A stretch of DNA of 64,000 nucleotides from an uncultured Prevotellaceae bacterium (GTDB lineage: Bacteria > Bacteroidota > Bacteroidia > Bacteroidales > Bacteroidaceae), in the NCBI GenBank assembly GCA_946540735.1, contig CAMNIN010000012.1, positions 1 through 64,000 on the forward strand, read 5' to 3'. Below the pieces are notes generated by a model that saw only the letters and a list, made by a program, of their open reading frames with translations, searched no databases and was not told where the DNA came from. Shown piece after piece: positions 9,001 to 17,315 of the stretch; the stretch's first letter is position 1; each line of letters begins with the position of its first letter. The position numbers were made by a program, and so were the translations under genes.

Positions 9001-9228
9001 GACGGTTCGTATTTCCGTCTGAAGAACGTGGAGATCGCTTACACTTGGACCAAGGGTTGGATCAAGAAACTTGGCTTCTCAAGTCTGAAGATCTATTTGA
9101 ACGGCAACAACCTCTTCCTTATCACAAAGATGCCTGACGACCGTGAGAGTAACTACGGTTGGAGTGGTAGCGGTGGTGCTTATCCTACTGTCAGACGTTA
9201 TAACTTAGGTGTAAAGCTTAACATTTAA
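6016..9228 (+). CDS. xusA: SusC-like TonB-dependent outer-membrane transporter, first of the xylan pair
   Basis: A 1070-residue SusC-family receptor. After the signal peptide (cut near residue 35, LYAQ) comes a carboxypeptidase-regulatory-like domain (VTVRGNVTDNAGDPLIGASV, about 38-115), then EEVVVVGYGQQKKASVVGAI at the TonB-box and plug start. The plug (about 120-240, ending GVILITTKRGQ) is followed by a 22-strand barrel ending in KLNI. It would import xylo-oligosaccharides together with its SusD partner, whose gene starts five bases later. The order SusC-SusD-SusC-SusD-DUF1735 matches the xus locus, whose induction by xylan is known in Prevotella and Bacteroides. The name rests on this order, not on a search. 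Confidence 0.85.
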   Translation: MNQNLSKSKDLKQLMRQTFSAIMMLFAFSTMLYAQNGVTVRGNVTDNAGDPLIGASVIVKGQSSMGTVTDIDGNFQLQVPSEKSVLVISYVGMTTKEVKIDKTRTLKVTLDEDAQLEEVVVVGYGQQKKASVVGAITQTTGEVLERSAGIGSVSAALTGNLPGIATIASTGQPGEEDPRIYIRGAAAWNQDAQPLILVDGVKREIKAVDITSVATISVLKDASATAVYGVEGANGVILITTKRGQEGKARIDVGFNATLKAVSKLPRKYDSYDGYMLRNQAIEHELAIGKTGSWAYYRPQTFIEQFRNQDYTVKPNYDIDGNYLGDYSQAERYPNIDWQDEMFRDYTFSYNTNLNLSGGTKFVKYFVAFDFQNEGDMTRIWDNHQGYEGGYAYNRLNVRSNLDFQLTKTTQFRVSLAGSNAQQKTPRYYYGNNGEFFQQQQWAGAYRMPPNVFPVQFSNGAWGYSRLAASNMANSPMNVSTSGYELKTITRIFTDFVLEQNLDFITKGLVARGTISWDNQFDESDRGITAAGGNHVNNTAYIKPEDGQLLFENEIFDNTGFDFFEKRDWDIVAGRVGSTSRATEMSLQLFWARQFGDHNVTLMGNWKRRNNAGNADLENRREDWVFRTTYDLKSKYFAEFNGAYNGSQKFSPDNRFVFFCSGAAGWMLSEENFMKRLKEKRIIDMFKIRGSIGEIGDDSAGSRWAYLPTWEVSGPFAMNLDGSNSPFTGYKEATVASPDLRWATVSKKNLGFDYAILGGMFAGSFDWFRDDRYDIFIYGSDRSVPSYYGAAKTPDINKGKIKNMGFEFEVRFNKVLKNGMRFWANANYTYAHNVIKLKDDPALIPKYRKAQGYSQGQVWSYIDNGFIGTYDELYSVPKRQSNDESVIIGDHYIVDFNGDGEVDETNDQAPYGYTGTPEHTYNATIGWEWKGFSMFAQLYGVTGVTRDVTLTSFPDQLLTVYDTGKWWSPASGGAEVVVPRFATQVAFNNGTQFLFDGSYFRLKNVEIAYTWTKGWIKKLGFSSLKIYLNGNNLFLITKMPDDRESNYGWSGSGGAYPTVRRYNLGVKLNI

Positions 9229-9233
9229 ATGCT

Positions 9234-11267
9234 ATGTCTATTATGAAATATAATCATATCAAATCCTTTTTATGTGGTTCGCTGCTCCTTACGGCTGGCG
9301 TTGCTTCCATGACCTCCTGCACCGACTGGCTCGAGAAGGATCCGGAGGCAATCGTGGCAGAGGATGAGGCATTCAAGAACTACCGCAATTTCCAGGGATA
9401 TCTTGAGGAAATCTACAACTTGATTCCTGACAAAGAGAAAGTGAACTATTGCACCGCATGGAACTTCGGTGATGACGCTGTGCACAACCCTGAAGGCTAT
9501 GCACACATGGACCACCAAGTAGACCTTGGCAACTACCGCAACTGGTATTATAACAACCAGTGTTGGCTGAAGGGTGGTTACTATAACGGAAGAGTGCAGT
9601 CGCTTTGGGACAACTCCTGGTACTGCATTCGCAAATGCAATATGGGTATAGAGAAGATCAAGTCGCTTGTGGGCACTGACGAGGAGCGCGACCTGCTGCT
9701 CGGCCAGATGTATTTTTTCCGCGCCTGGTGGCATTTCGAACTGATGTGCTATTTTGGTGGTTTCCCCTACATCGACAAGGCTTTTGAGGCAACTGAGATT
9801 CCTGAGCTTCCACGCCTATCGTTCCAGGAATGCGCTGACCGCTGTGCGGAGGACTTTGAGAGGGCATACGACCTGCTTCCTCTGGATGCAACCGCATGGG
9901 ATGAGACCCTGGCCGGTATGCAGACTTCAGGAAAGAATGACCTGCGTGTCAACGGTTTCATGGCGCTCTGCTATCTCGGCAAGTGCTACCTTTGGGCTGG
10001 TTCACCTCTGATGAAGGAGTTTGAGAAAGCCAAGACTGGAGCCTCACCCCAACTTCTGGGTGCCAGTTCCAACGGCAAGACCTACGACTACGACACGAAA
10101 TACTGCCGTCTGGCTGCTGAGGCACTGGGCAAGGCACTTGATCTGGTCAGAAGAGGATCCGTAACCTATAAGTTGGCCGAGTATAAGTATTCCGACATCT
10201 ATAATCACACGAAGGATGACAATGCCGAGACCAACTACTCGGATATATTCTATACCCATCGTCAGAGTTGGTCGATGCCTGGATCATCCGAGGCCATTTT
10301 CCGTGGTGCTTATCCTGGTGTGAACTCCGCCAACTGGAACTGCGCCAAAATCTTTGGTCCCAAGGTTGCCGGTCTCGTGGCACATGACAAGATCATCCAT
10401 CACCCCACGGCCAATGTCATCGACCAGTATGGAATGGCCAACGGTCAGCCCATCTACTTGGTCAGGAACGGTGAGTATGTGCTGAACCCCGAATCCGGTT
10501 GGGATCCTGAGCATCCTTATAAGAACCGCGACCCACGATTCTATCATGATATCATTTTTGACGGCTTCCACTATGTGCTCAGTACGGACGCCTTGAACTC
10601 CGACCAGAAGAAGCTGGAGTACTGCGACCTTTACACAGGCGGAGCCATGCGATCCATTGAGAATGGCAGCAGCACAGGTTATTTCATTCAGAAACTCATT
10701 CCCCACCAGTGTAATGAGGGAGACAAATGGTATGATTACGACCACGCGTTCCAAAGCTATCTTCCTTACATGCGACTTGCTGATATCTATCTGATGTATG
10801 CAGAGGCCATGGCAGCCATTGCCACTGATACGAAAGGCCTTGATAACAGGGAGTTCTGCTCGTTGTCTGCTGTTGATGCCATCAATGCGCTGCGTGACCG
10901 TGTCAATTCGGCCGATTATCCCATGGAACATGTCCCCGCCAATCTCCGTGACACCAGGGAGCACTTCATCGATGAAGTTCGCCGTGAGCGTGCTGTGGAG
11001 CTTTCCTTCGAAGGTTTCCGCTGGTGTGACCTTCAGCGTTGGCTTCTCCTGACGGAGCCTCCTTACACGATGAAATACTCTCATGAATTCGAGCGTCTGG
11101 AAACGGCCGACTGGTTCAAGACCCACGATCCGAAAGACGCCAAGGTCGGTAACTTCCATAAGGAAGAGCTGATCACACGTCGTTTCGAGGCAAAGCACTA
11201 TTGGTTCCCGCTTCCTGACAAGGATATTTATCTTTACGAAGGATTTGCCCAGAATCCAGGATGGTAA
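9234..11267 (+). CDS. xusB: SusD-like surface glycan-binding lipoprotein
   Basis: A 677-residue SusD/RagB-family lipoprotein. The signal peptide ends in the lipobox MTSC, so the mature protein starts at Cys and is expected on the cell surface, capping the XusA barrel. The C-terminal SusD signature is clear: LADIYLMYAEAMAA, then DAINALRDRVN and IDEVRRERAVELSFEGFRWC. An in-frame ATG at 9243 (MKYNHIKSFLCG) gives a more typical lipoprotein leader and may be the true start. It is larger than SusD itself (about 550 residues), as is common for xylan-binding homologues. Confidence 0.88.
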   Translation: MSIMKYNHIKSFLCGSLLLTAGVASMTSCTDWLEKDPEAIVAEDEAFKNYRNFQGYLEEIYNLIPDKEKVNYCTAWNFGDDAVHNPEGYAHMDHQVDLGNYRNWYYNNQCWLKGGYYNGRVQSLWDNSWYCIRKCNMGIEKIKSLVGTDEERDLLLGQMYFFRAWWHFELMCYFGGFPYIDKAFEATEIPELPRLSFQECADRCAEDFERAYDLLPLDATAWDETLAGMQTSGKNDLRVNGFMALCYLGKCYLWAGSPLMKEFEKAKTGASPQLLGASSNGKTYDYDTKYCRLAAEALGKALDLVRRGSVTYKLAEYKYSDIYNHTKDDNAETNYSDIFYTHRQSWSMPGSSEAIFRGAYPGVNSANWNCAKIFGPKVAGLVAHDKIIHHPTANVIDQYGMANGQPIYLVRNGEYVLNPESGWDPEHPYKNRDPRFYHDIIFDGFHYVLSTDALNSDQKKLEYCDLYTGGAMRSIENGSSTGYFIQKLIPHQCNEGDKWYDYDHAFQSYLPYMRLADIYLMYAEAMAAIATDTKGLDNREFCSLSAVDAINALRDRVNSADYPMEHVPANLRDTREHFIDEVRRERAVELSFEGFRWCDLQRWLLLTEPPYTMKYSHEFERLETADWFKTHDPKDAKVGNFHKEELITRRFEAKHYWFPLPDKDIYLYEGFAQNPGW

Positions 11268-11270
11268 GAC

Positions 11271-11310
11271 AATTAAAAATTGAAAATTGATAATTGAAAA
11301 TTGAAAATTG
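11271..11310. repeat. AT-rich short tandem repeat (ATTGAAA units) between xusB and xusC
   Basis: Several runs of ATTGAAA and AATTGATAATTGAAAA fill the 51-base spacer. Similar runs are frequent in intergenic DNA of Bacteroidales. One of its TTG codons (11301) is in frame with xusC, but the ATG at 11319 is the likelier start. Confidence 0.6.
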
Positions 11311-11318
11311 CCAGTTTT

Positions 11319-14222
11319 ATGAAAAGTATCATATCTAACATATTTCTCTTTGCCATGTTTGCCGCTTCGCCACTGGCCGCCAGTGCTCAGGCCGCTGACG
11401 AAACCACCGACGAGGCCGATTCCATCGTGGTGAAAAAGAAAGTCCATGTCGCTTTCCGCGACAAGGACCCCGACCATCTTCTCGGAGGCATATCCTATGT
11501 CGACATGGAAGAGCTCCAGAAGAAGGATTATACCATGGGCAGCCTTGATGACATGTATGCTCTTGTGGGAGGATGGAATGGCAACAACCTTTGGGGTATG
11601 GACAATGAGCGCCTTGACAATAACGACAACAACAATCTGCCGCTCGTTATCATCGACGGCGTGAAGCGTCCTTCTAACAACGTGCTTCCTTCTGAGATTG
11701 AGCAGGTGACTTTCCTCAAGGGCGCACAGGCTGTGGTTCTCTTCGGTGCGAAGGGTGCGAAAGGTGCCATCCTCATCACCACCAAGCGTGGCAAGGTCGA
11801 CGGCCTTCAGATCAAAGCTACCGCCAACACGGGATTCCATGTGGCCAAGGAATTCCCCGAGTACCTCGGATCGGCAGAGTACATGACCCTCTACAACGAG
11901 GCCCGCGCCAACGACGGCACTGATCCGGGATATACCCAGATGGATATCTACAACCATGCCTCGGGGCTGAATCCCTACCGTTATCCCAACGTCAATTACT
12001 ACTCTGACGAGTATGTCCGCAAGGTGTACAACCGCTCTGAGGGTACAGTGGAGATTCAGGGTGGTGGAACACGTGCTCATTTCTACACCAACATCAACTA
12101 CTACCGCGCAGAGGACCTGCTCAATTTCGGTGTAGCCAAGAAGAACTATACTGACCGTTTCAGCGTGCGTGGTAATGTCGACCTGGTCGTCAACAAGCTT
12201 GTCAAGGGTTTTGCCAATGCGAGCGCCACGTTCTATAACGCCAACAAGAACAAGGGTAACTTCTGGAGTGAGGCCGCAACCATGCGTCCCAACTTCCCGG
12301 AGAACGCAGCACCTTTGATCTCCATCGACATGGTTGACCCGAATGCCTCCAAGGCCCTTGCCATCCTCGGCAAGTCGCTCAACCTTCTCAATGACAAATA
12401 TTTCCCTGGCGGAACCAAAGCCACCCAGACCAATGCCATTGCGGATTGTTATTTCGGTGGAAAGACCAAGTCTGTCAGTCGTCAGTTCCAGTTTGATGCC
12501 GGTATCCTCTATGACATGAACAAGTTCATCGACGGACTGTCGTTCAAGACCTTGTTCTCTATCGACTATGCTGCCAGCTACAGCCTGTCTTATGACAACA
12601 AGTATGCTGTGTTCATACCCACTTGGAGTAACTACAATTCGCAGGATGCTATCGTGGCTCTCACCCAGCAGAATGATGAGATCGTGACAGGCCACATGGT
12701 CATGTCGAATCAAGCATACCGCCAGACCATCAGTTGGAACGGCCATTTCGATTACGACCATGTCTTTGCCGGCAAGCATCATGTGACCGGTCTGTTGCTG
12801 GCCAATATGTTTACCACGACCCGCAGCGGTGAGTACCACCGTTATGCCAATGCGAACTTGGGTCTTCAGGCAGGCTACGACTACATGGGCCGTTACTTTG
12901 CCGAGGTCTCATTGGCCGGTGTGCATTCCGCCCGTCTCCCCAAAGGCAACCGTGAAGCTATCTCCCCGTCATTTACGATCGGTTGGAACCTGGCCAAGGA
13001 GAACTTCATGCAAGGCAGTTTCGTCGATGACCTGCTGCTCAGCGCCTCCTACAGTTATTTGAATGAGGATATCGATGTCTATTTGAAGGACAGGCAATTC
13101 TATCTCTACGAGCCAGTATGGGAACTCGGTGGCAGTGGATTCTCATGGAACGAGGGCGTGACTGCCAGTCTCACCAGTTCCAAAAGCGGTACCAACCCAG
13201 CTCTCGACTTCATCCACCGCAAAGAATACTCCGTCAGTCTTCGTGGCTCATTCTTCAACAAGCTGATCAGTACGGACCTCACCTTCTTCAATACCGATAT
13301 GGAAGGTTTCATTCCGCAGAGTTATTCTTTATTCGCCTCACATCTGCAGTCTGGTCTTAACAGAGGCACATTCATGCCAGCCATGAACAATGACATTCAA
13401 AACCGCAAGGGACTTGATTTCAGTGTGACCGTTCAGAAACAGTTGGGTCAGGTTCATGCCGCACTTGGCGTTGTCGGAACCTACCTTACCACCAAGTGGA
13501 CCAAATATGATGAACTGGTGGAACAAGGAATGGAATACCGGAAAGAGGAAGGCCATTCGCTTGATGCCATCCGGGGTTACAGGTGCCTGGGTTTCTATAC
13601 TGCAAGTGATTTCGATGCCGATGGCAAGTTGAGGAGTGATCTTCCCAAGCCCAGTATCGGTGGTGTTATCCGTCCCGGTGACCTGAAGCATGAGGATGTG
13701 AATGGTGACGGTACCCTTGACGATAAAGATCAGGTAGACCTGGGCAAGAATGGTGCCTTCGGTGCTCCCCTTACCCTGGGCGTGAATCTCACGCTGAAGT
13801 ATAAGAATTTCACCCTCTTCCTGTTGGGCAACGGACAATTCGGAGCTTACGGGATGAAGAACAGCAGTTACTACTGTATGACAGGAGAAAACAAGTACTC
13901 TGTCTTTGCACGTGGCCGTTGGACCCCGGAGACAGCCGATGTGGCTACTCATCCCCGTCTTACTGCATCGGGATCGCTCAACAACACTTCTGCTTCCACC
14001 TTCTGGAGATACAGCACCGACCGTTTCAACATCCGCAAGGTGCAGCTTACCTATGACTTCCCATCAGAAATGTTTGATGGCAAGTGGGTCAAGGCCCTCT
14101 CGGTCTATGTGAATGGCAACGACCTCCTCACGATCTCGAAAGAGCGCAAGTTGATGGAGACCAACGTTGGTGGTGAGCCCTATACCCGCTTCTATAATCT
14201 CGGTGTTAAGGTGACTCTTTAA
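11319..14222 (+). CDS. xusC: SusC-like TonB-dependent transporter, second of the xylan pair
   Basis: A 967-residue outer-membrane receptor starting MKSIISNIFLFAMFAASPLAASAQ. Unlike xusA it has no carboxypeptidase-regulatory domain; the mature N-terminus goes almost directly to a short segment DSIVVKKKVHVAF, a plausible TonB box, and then to a plug (about 70-170, PLVIIDGVKRPSN to GAILITTKRGK). The barrel ends in LGVKVTL. Such shortened SusC proteins are known as the second transporter of dual xylan systems. It pairs with the SusD-like lipoprotein encoded just downstream. Two transporters may handle differently substituted or sized xylan fragments; that is inference. Confidence 0.85.
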   Translation: MKSIISNIFLFAMFAASPLAASAQAADETTDEADSIVVKKKVHVAFRDKDPDHLLGGISYVDMEELQKKDYTMGSLDDMYALVGGWNGNNLWGMDNERLDNNDNNNLPLVIIDGVKRPSNNVLPSEIEQVTFLKGAQAVVLFGAKGAKGAILITTKRGKVDGLQIKATANTGFHVAKEFPEYLGSAEYMTLYNEARANDGTDPGYTQMDIYNHASGLNPYRYPNVNYYSDEYVRKVYNRSEGTVEIQGGGTRAHFYTNINYYRAEDLLNFGVAKKNYTDRFSVRGNVDLVVNKLVKGFANASATFYNANKNKGNFWSEAATMRPNFPENAAPLISIDMVDPNASKALAILGKSLNLLNDKYFPGGTKATQTNAIADCYFGGKTKSVSRQFQFDAGILYDMNKFIDGLSFKTLFSIDYAASYSLSYDNKYAVFIPTWSNYNSQDAIVALTQQNDEIVTGHMVMSNQAYRQTISWNGHFDYDHVFAGKHHVTGLLLANMFTTTRSGEYHRYANANLGLQAGYDYMGRYFAEVSLAGVHSARLPKGNREAISPSFTIGWNLAKENFMQGSFVDDLLLSASYSYLNEDIDVYLKDRQFYLYEPVWELGGSGFSWNEGVTASLTSSKSGTNPALDFIHRKEYSVSLRGSFFNKLISTDLTFFNTDMEGFIPQSYSLFASHLQSGLNRGTFMPAMNNDIQNRKGLDFSVTVQKQLGQVHAALGVVGTYLTTKWTKYDELVEQGMEYRKEEGHSLDAIRGYRCLGFYTASDFDADGKLRSDLPKPSIGGVIRPGDLKHEDVNGDGTLDDKDQVDLGKNGAFGAPLTLGVNLTLKYKNFTLFLLGNGQFGAYGMKNSSYYCMTGENKYSVFARGRWTPETADVATHPRLTASGSLNNTSASTFWRYSTDRFNIRKVQLTYDFPSEMFDGKWVKALSVYVNGNDLLTISKERKLMETNVGGEPYTRFYNLGVKVTL

Positions 14223-14252
14223 TAGATGATTGATAACAGAAAATTAAAGAAA

Positions 14253-16073
14253 ATGAAGACAAGACATATTATATTCTATTTCATCGGTCTCCTTGCTTTA
14301 TGCTCATGCGATGATATGTTCGAGCCGGCAAAAGAAAATTTCCGCCAGTTGGATGACCTGGCCAGGGAATCAGACCATGCGCATGGCCTGCTGATGTACG
14401 GCTATGCGAGTCTTCCCTACATGACAACGACTCAGACAGATATCGCTACCGATGACGCTGTCACCAACTTGAAGAGCAGCACTTACAAGGATATGGCAGC
14501 ATTTGGCACTTGGAGGTCTGACAACAACCCTATGACTCAATGGGACCAGTGTAAGGGTGGCATTCAGTATCTCAATCTTTTCCTTACCATTGTAGACAAA
14601 TCGAGGTGGGCACCCAGTGCAGAATCCAAGCAGCAGATGTTCGTCGACCGATTGTCTGGTGAGGCATACGGCCTTCGTGCCCTCCTCTATTACTACCTGT
14701 TGCAGGCGCATGGAGGCTATGCCGACGACGGTGTGCTTTACGGTGTCCCCCTGCTCACCACACCCGAGGATGGCAGCTCGGACTTCAATCAGCCGCGCGC
14801 TACCTTCGCTGACTGTGTGAAACAGTGCTTCGCAGACTGCGACATGGCTATTTCTCTCTTACCGACAGACTATGTGGACATCTCAAGCGATGATGAGATT
14901 CCTGCCAAATACAAGGCACTTGGCGCGAATTTTTCCGGTTACAATCTCGTCTTCGGCGTCAAGTCCAACGGCCTGATGTCGGGTAGGATTGCCGAGGCTG
15001 TCAAAGCGCAGATTGCCTTGCTCGCAGCAAGTCCGGCTTTCCGCGACCAGAGCGGCGTGACCTCGGCCGAGGCAGCAACGCTTTGTGCCAACGTCCTGAA
15101 ACGAGTTGGCGGTTTGGAAGGCTTTGACCCTACAGGAAACATCTGGTACAAGAACAGTACTAAACTTGGCCCGGGCTCATCAGAGATGCCGGAGATCCTA
15201 TGGCGTGAGAGCCGTGTTGATAGTCATAACAACACCTCTCAGGAAGGCGATAACTTCCCTCCGTCGCTCTATGGAAAAGGACTCGTCAACCCGTCGCAAA
15301 ATCTCGTCGACGCATTCCCCATGCGCAACGGACGCCCTATCACGGATCCCAATTCGGGTTACAACCCACAGGAGCCTTATGCCAATCGTGACCCGCGCCT
15401 TTCCGACAATGTCATCTACAACGGCACCACTTACAGGCGCTCTGAAATCATCACTGGTACCTATTCTAATAATGACGACAATATCAACAGGCGTGCCACT
15501 TCCACTGTTACAGGTTATTATCTGAAGAAATTGCTCCGCGAAGACGTCAGTCCATCGGCCAGTGGTTCTGAAATCAAGCAGTGGCACATCTATCCCCGTA
15601 TCCGCTATACGGAAATCTTCCTGGCCTATGCTGAAGCCGCCAATGACGCCTGGGGACCCAAGGGTGATCCGACGGGAGTGGGTTTCACGGCCTACGATGT
15701 CATCAAGGCCATCCGTCAGCGCGCCGGACTCGGAACCAACGAGATTGGAATGCCTCTTCCTGAAGGAGATGCCTATCTTGAGGAGTGCGCAGGCAACCAG
15801 GACATGATGACGAATCTGATCCGCAACGAGCGTCGTCTGGAGCTTTGCTTCGAGAACAAGCGTTTCTGGGATCTTCGCCGTTGGTTGTTGCCCCTCAATG
15901 AGAAGGTTAAGGGCATGAAGATTGACCTCGACAAGGAGACAAACACTCTCATCTATACCGTCATCGATGTTGAAGACCGTCAATTCGACAGCTCATATCA
16001 GTGCTACGGCCCGATTCCGAAGAGTGAAATTCTCAAATGGAGCAATCTTAAGCAAAACAAGGGATGGCAATAA
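14253..16073 (+). CDS. xusD: SusD-like surface glycan-binding lipoprotein, second of the pair
   Basis: A 606-residue lipoprotein from MKTRHIIFYFIGLLALCSC, with the lipobox at LCSC. The frame extends upstream to an ATG at 14226, but that would put nine extra polar residues before the signal. SusD-family helices and C-terminal motifs are visible: YTEIFLAYAEAANDAW, DVIKAIRQRAGL, then NLIRNERRLELCFENKRFWD. It would bind xylan and cover the XusC barrel. Only a few bases separate it from xusC, and it is co-directional with xusE. Confidence 0.87.
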   Translation: MKTRHIIFYFIGLLALCSCDDMFEPAKENFRQLDDLARESDHAHGLLMYGYASLPYMTTTQTDIATDDAVTNLKSSTYKDMAAFGTWRSDNNPMTQWDQCKGGIQYLNLFLTIVDKSRWAPSAESKQQMFVDRLSGEAYGLRALLYYYLLQAHGGYADDGVLYGVPLLTTPEDGSSDFNQPRATFADCVKQCFADCDMAISLLPTDYVDISSDDEIPAKYKALGANFSGYNLVFGVKSNGLMSGRIAEAVKAQIALLAASPAFRDQSGVTSAEAATLCANVLKRVGGLEGFDPTGNIWYKNSTKLGPGSSEMPEILWRESRVDSHNNTSQEGDNFPPSLYGKGLVNPSQNLVDAFPMRNGRPITDPNSGYNPQEPYANRDPRLSDNVIYNGTTYRRSEIITGTYSNNDDNINRRATSTVTGYYLKKLLREDVSPSASGSEIKQWHIYPRIRYTEIFLAYAEAANDAWGPKGDPTGVGFTAYDVIKAIRQRAGLGTNEIGMPLPEGDAYLEECAGNQDMMTNLIRNERRLELCFENKRFWDLRRWLLPLNEKVKGMKIDLDKETNTLIYTVIDVEDRQFDSSYQCYGPIPKSEILKWSNLKQNKGWQ

Positions 16074-16094
16074 AATGTTAAAACAGGTATAATT

Positions 16095-17300
16095 ATGATG
16101 AATCTTAAGAAATATATATACGGAGCAGCCTTGGGAGCACTCACGCTCACATCTGCGTCATGTTATAATGCAGAGCATGAGTTCCCTGACTTTGAAGGAG
16201 GCACGACAGCCTACTTCGCATACCAGTTCCCTGTGCGTACGCTCGTGCTCGGCAACGATATCTATGACAATACGCTCGACAACGCGCACAAGTGCCAGAT
16301 ATGGGCGACCATGGGCGGCGCATACGGTGGTCGCAAGGCTTTTGTAGACATTGAGGTCGACGAGTCGCTCTGCGACAACCTCTGGTTTGTCGACGAAGGC
16401 GGCAACCCCTCATACCGTGTCCTCCCTATGCCGTCAGCTTACTATCAGCTGTCGTCGAATGTCATTCCCTACAATGGTGATCAGCGTGGATATGTGGAGG
16501 TACAGTTCACCGACGCTTTCTTCAATGATCCCAAATCCATGGAGAACACTTACGTCATCCCGCTGTTGATGAAAAGTGTGAGAGGTATCGACCATATCCT
16601 TACGGGCACGCCTCGTGAAGGTCTCACTCCTTCCCGCGCCAATATCGAGGATTGGGATGTCCTTGCCAAGGACTATGTGCTCTACTGTGTGAAGTACATG
16701 AACCCATGGCAGGGAAAATATATCCGCCGTGGTCTTGACGTGCTGAATGAGAACGGAGCTACCCAGACGATTGTCCGCAAAGACATGACATTGGTGAATT
16801 CCGACCCCGGTCGTTATAAGGAGAACCTCGTCAACCAGAACGATGAAGTCTGCTCGATCAACACCAAGAACATGACCCAGGCAGTCTTCCCGGTGTATGT
16901 CAATATCGGCAAGGATCCGTCAGGAGATGCCAGACCTTCGCAGCTTTGCAACCTCATCCTCACATTCAACGGTGACCAATGCACGATCACCTGCGACGAT
17001 GAGGAAATCCCGTCCAGCGGATCCGGTGAGTTTGTTGTCAAGGGAACGGATAAACAGGAATACAAGGACTACCGCTGGGGCAATCTCGATGGAAAGCCTG
17101 TGTCACGCGACATCCTCCGCTTGGCTTACAAGGTGACTTTCAAGAAGGGCAGGGTCATCGGCAAGAAGAAAGTCAACGGGAAAGAAGTGGACTGGGTGCT
17201 TGACAACGATATTGAGGTTTCGACCAACGACACCCTTGTGGTGCAAACCCGTGAGTCGAACAAGAAAGTATTCTTCTCACCAAAATACGTTAATCAATAA
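16095..17300 (+). CDS. xusE: DUF1735-type surface lipoprotein of the xylan locus (XusE position)
   Basis: A 401-residue lipoprotein (signal to TSASC) whose N-terminal domain (about 20-160: YNAEHEFPDFEGGTTAYFAY, then ATMGGAYGGRKAFVDIEVDE) has the BT_3987/DUF1735 pattern, an Ig-like fold common in accessory proteins of glycan loci. The C-terminal half (about 190-390) is beta-rich and may be a DUF4361-like domain. It holds the position of xusE, after two SusCD pairs. It probably binds xylan at the surface or supports the transport complex; no enzyme motif is visible. Confidence 0.7.
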   Translation: MMNLKKYIYGAALGALTLTSASCYNAEHEFPDFEGGTTAYFAYQFPVRTLVLGNDIYDNTLDNAHKCQIWATMGGAYGGRKAFVDIEVDESLCDNLWFVDEGGNPSYRVLPMPSAYYQLSSNVIPYNGDQRGYVEVQFTDAFFNDPKSMENTYVIPLLMKSVRGIDHILTGTPREGLTPSRANIEDWDVLAKDYVLYCVKYMNPWQGKYIRRGLDVLNENGATQTIVRKDMTLVNSDPGRYKENLVNQNDEVCSINTKNMTQAVFPVYVNIGKDPSGDARPSQLCNLILTFNGDQCTITCDDEEIPSSGSGEFVVKGTDKQEYKDYRWGNLDGKPVSRDILRLAYKVTFKKGRVIGKKKVNGKEVDWVLDNDIEVSTNDTLVVQTRESNKKVFFSPKYVNQ

Positions 17301-17315
17301 TAGGAGGCTAAGGAT

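Noticed and set aside
10284..12839. An 851-codon minus-strand open frame across xusB and xusC
   Set aside because: It is antisense to two clear SusD/SusC genes, crosses the AT-rich spacer, and has no recognisable domain or signal. It is a shadow of codon use.
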